A stretch of 16,032 nucleotides of DNA. Source: Rhodoferax sp. (lineage in GTDB: Bacteria; Pseudomonadota; Gammaproteobacteria; Burkholderiales; Burkholderiaceae_C). The stretch spans positions 1 through 16,032 of the forward strand of contig JAIFMR010000086.1 in assembly GCA_020048255.1 (NCBI GenBank), written 5' to 3'. Each line of letters begins with the position of its first letter. The first letter of the stretch is position 1. The position numbers and the translations under genes were made by a program. Shown here one piece after another: positions 14,879-16,032 of this stretch. The notes beneath the pieces were generated by a model that worked only from the letters and a program-made list of their open reading frames with translations, made no database searches and was not told the DNA's origin.

Positions 14879-16032
14879 ATGACCCATTTACCTGGTCTCA
14901 ATTTTCAACTGGGTGACGACATTGATGCGCTGCGCGACGCGGTACGTGACTTTGCTCAAGCCGAAATCGCTCCGCGCGCCGCCGAGATCGACCGCAGCGA
15001 TCAGTTCCCGATGGATCTGTGGCGCAAGATGGGCGATCTGGGCGTGCTGGGTATCACGGTGGGTGAAGACTACGGCGGCGCCAATATGGGTTACCTGGCG
15101 CACATGATTGCCATGGAAGAAATCAGCCGCGCCAGTGCCTCGGTGGGCCTGAGCTACGGCGCCCATAGCAATCTGTGTGTGAATCAGATCAAACGCAATG
15201 GCACGCCTGAGCAACGCGCCAAATACCTGCCCAAACTCATCAGCGGCGAGCATGTAGGTGCCCTGGCTATGAGTGAGCCGGGCGCTGGCAGCGACGTGTT
15301 ATCGATGAAGTTGCGCGCCCAGGACAAGGGAGGCTACTACCTGCTTAACGGCAACAAGATGTGGATCACCAACGGCCCGGATGCTGACACCCTGGTGGTC
15401 TACGCCAAAAGCGAACCCGAACTGGGTGCCCGCGGCGTCACGGCTTTCCTGATTGAAAAAGGGATGAAAGGCTTTTCCATTGCGCAGAAGCTCGACAAGC
15501 TCGGTATGCGCGGCAGCCACACGGGGGAGTTGGTATTCAACAACGTGGAGGTGCCCGAGTCGCACATTCTGGGTGGCCTGAACATGGGAGCCAAGGTCCT
15601 CATGAGTGGTCTGGATTACGAGCGTGCTGTGCTCACCGGCGGGCCGTTGGGCATCATGCAAAGCGTGATGGATAACGTGGTGCCCTACATTCACGACCGC
15701 AAACAGTTTGGCCAGAGCATCGGCGAGTTTCAGTTGATCCAGGGCAAGGTGGCCGACATGTACACCGTGCTGCAGGCCGGGCGGTCATTTGCTTACACCG
15801 TGGCTAAAAATCTGGACTTGCTCGGCACCGAGCATGTGCGTCAGGTGCGCAAGGACTGTGCTTCAGTGATTTTATGGACTGCCGAAAAGGCCACCTGGAT
15901 GGCGGGGGAAGGTGTGCAGATTTTTGGTGGCAATGGCTACATCAACGAGTACCCGCTGGGACGATTGTGGCGCGATGCGAAGTTATATGAGATTGGTGCC
16001 GGGACATCGGAGATTCGCCGGATGTTGATTGG
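14879..16032 (+). CDS. liuA: Isovaleryl-CoA dehydrogenase, 3' partial
   Basis: Some 384 codons are present and the frame is still open at the window edge; family members are near 390 residues, so only a few are missing. The FAD enzyme oxidises isovaleryl-CoA to 3-methylcrotonyl-CoA in leucine catabolism and passes electrons to ETF. Acyl-CoA dehydrogenase marks include GITVGEDYGGA, ALAMSEPGAGSDV, NGNKMWITNG, KLGMRGSHTGELVF, FGGNGYINEYPLGRLWRDAK and YEIGAGTSEIRR. The segment SGLDYERAVLTGGPLGIMQ places glutamate 248 at the catalytic-base position particular to isovaleryl-CoA dehydrogenase. ATG 14879 has a good ribosome site, GGAG (14868-14871), seven bases upstream. It follows the thioesterase by 47 bases and probably continues into liuB-type carboxylase genes outside the window. 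Confidence 0.95.
   Translation, partial: MTHLPGLNFQLGDDIDALRDAVRDFAQAEIAPRAAEIDRSDQFPMDLWRKMGDLGVLGITVGEDYGGANMGYLAHMIAMEEISRASASVGLSYGAHSNLCVNQIKRNGTPEQRAKYLPKLISGEHVGALAMSEPGAGSDVLSMKLRAQDKGGYYLLNGNKMWITNGPDADTLVVYAKSEPELGARGVTAFLIEKGMKGFSIAQKLDKLGMRGSHTGELVFNNVEVPESHILGGLNMGAKVLMSGLDYERAVLTGGPLGIMQSVMDNVVPYIHDRKQFGQSIGEFQLIQGKVADMYTVLQAGRSFAYTVAKNLDLLGTEHVRQVRKDCASVILWTAEKATWMAGEGVQIFGGNGYINEYPLGRLWRDAKLYEIGAGTSEIRRMLI

Overview
The window reads as an ordinary chromosomal stretch of a betaproteobacterium, most likely Burkholderiales/Comamonadaceae. This is inferred from gene order (glyQ-glyS-gmhB-plsC-metallohydrolase; a LiuR-type regulator and thioesterase ahead of isovaleryl-CoA dehydrogenase), from protein style and from the fairly high GC content. 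No search could be run. I see no tRNA, rRNA, CRISPR array, insertion sequence or phage gene, and no gene-free gap longer than about 135 bases.

Region 1 (1-5116) is sensory. It holds the 3' part of a PAS-PAS-GGDEF-EAL cyclic-di-GMP enzyme, a convergent periplasmic solute-binding protein with no transporter partner, and a divergently oriented transmembrane chemoreceptor ending in a CheR/CheB-docking pentapeptide (DWETF). A probable intrinsic terminator closes this block.

Region 2 (5199-10547) is a tightly packed housekeeping operon on the + strand: both subunits of tetrameric glycyl-tRNA synthetase (glyQ, glyS), the heptose-bisphosphate phosphatase gmhB (LPS core precursor synthesis), a PlsC-type acyltransferase (phosphatidic acid synthesis) and a YgjP/DUF45-like zinc hydrolase.

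Region 3 (10548-13818) is the most unusual part. It is a two-gene envelope module of unknown function. The first gene encodes an outer-membrane lipoprotein that looks like a PDZ-containing M48 protease relative whose zinc motif has been lost. The second, 10 bases downstream, encodes a 619-residue exported protein with three cysteine-bracketed helical repeats, a Pro/Ala-rich linker and nine exact 23-residue MORN repeats that show a higher-order three-unit period (207 bases).

Region 4 (13860-16032) is the start of a leucine/isovalerate catabolic (liu) cluster: a MerR-family regulator (probable LiuR) behind a promoter overlapped by a perfect 16-base palindrome, a PaaI-like hotdog thioesterase, and isovaleryl-CoA dehydrogenase, which runs off the 3' edge a few codons before its expected end.
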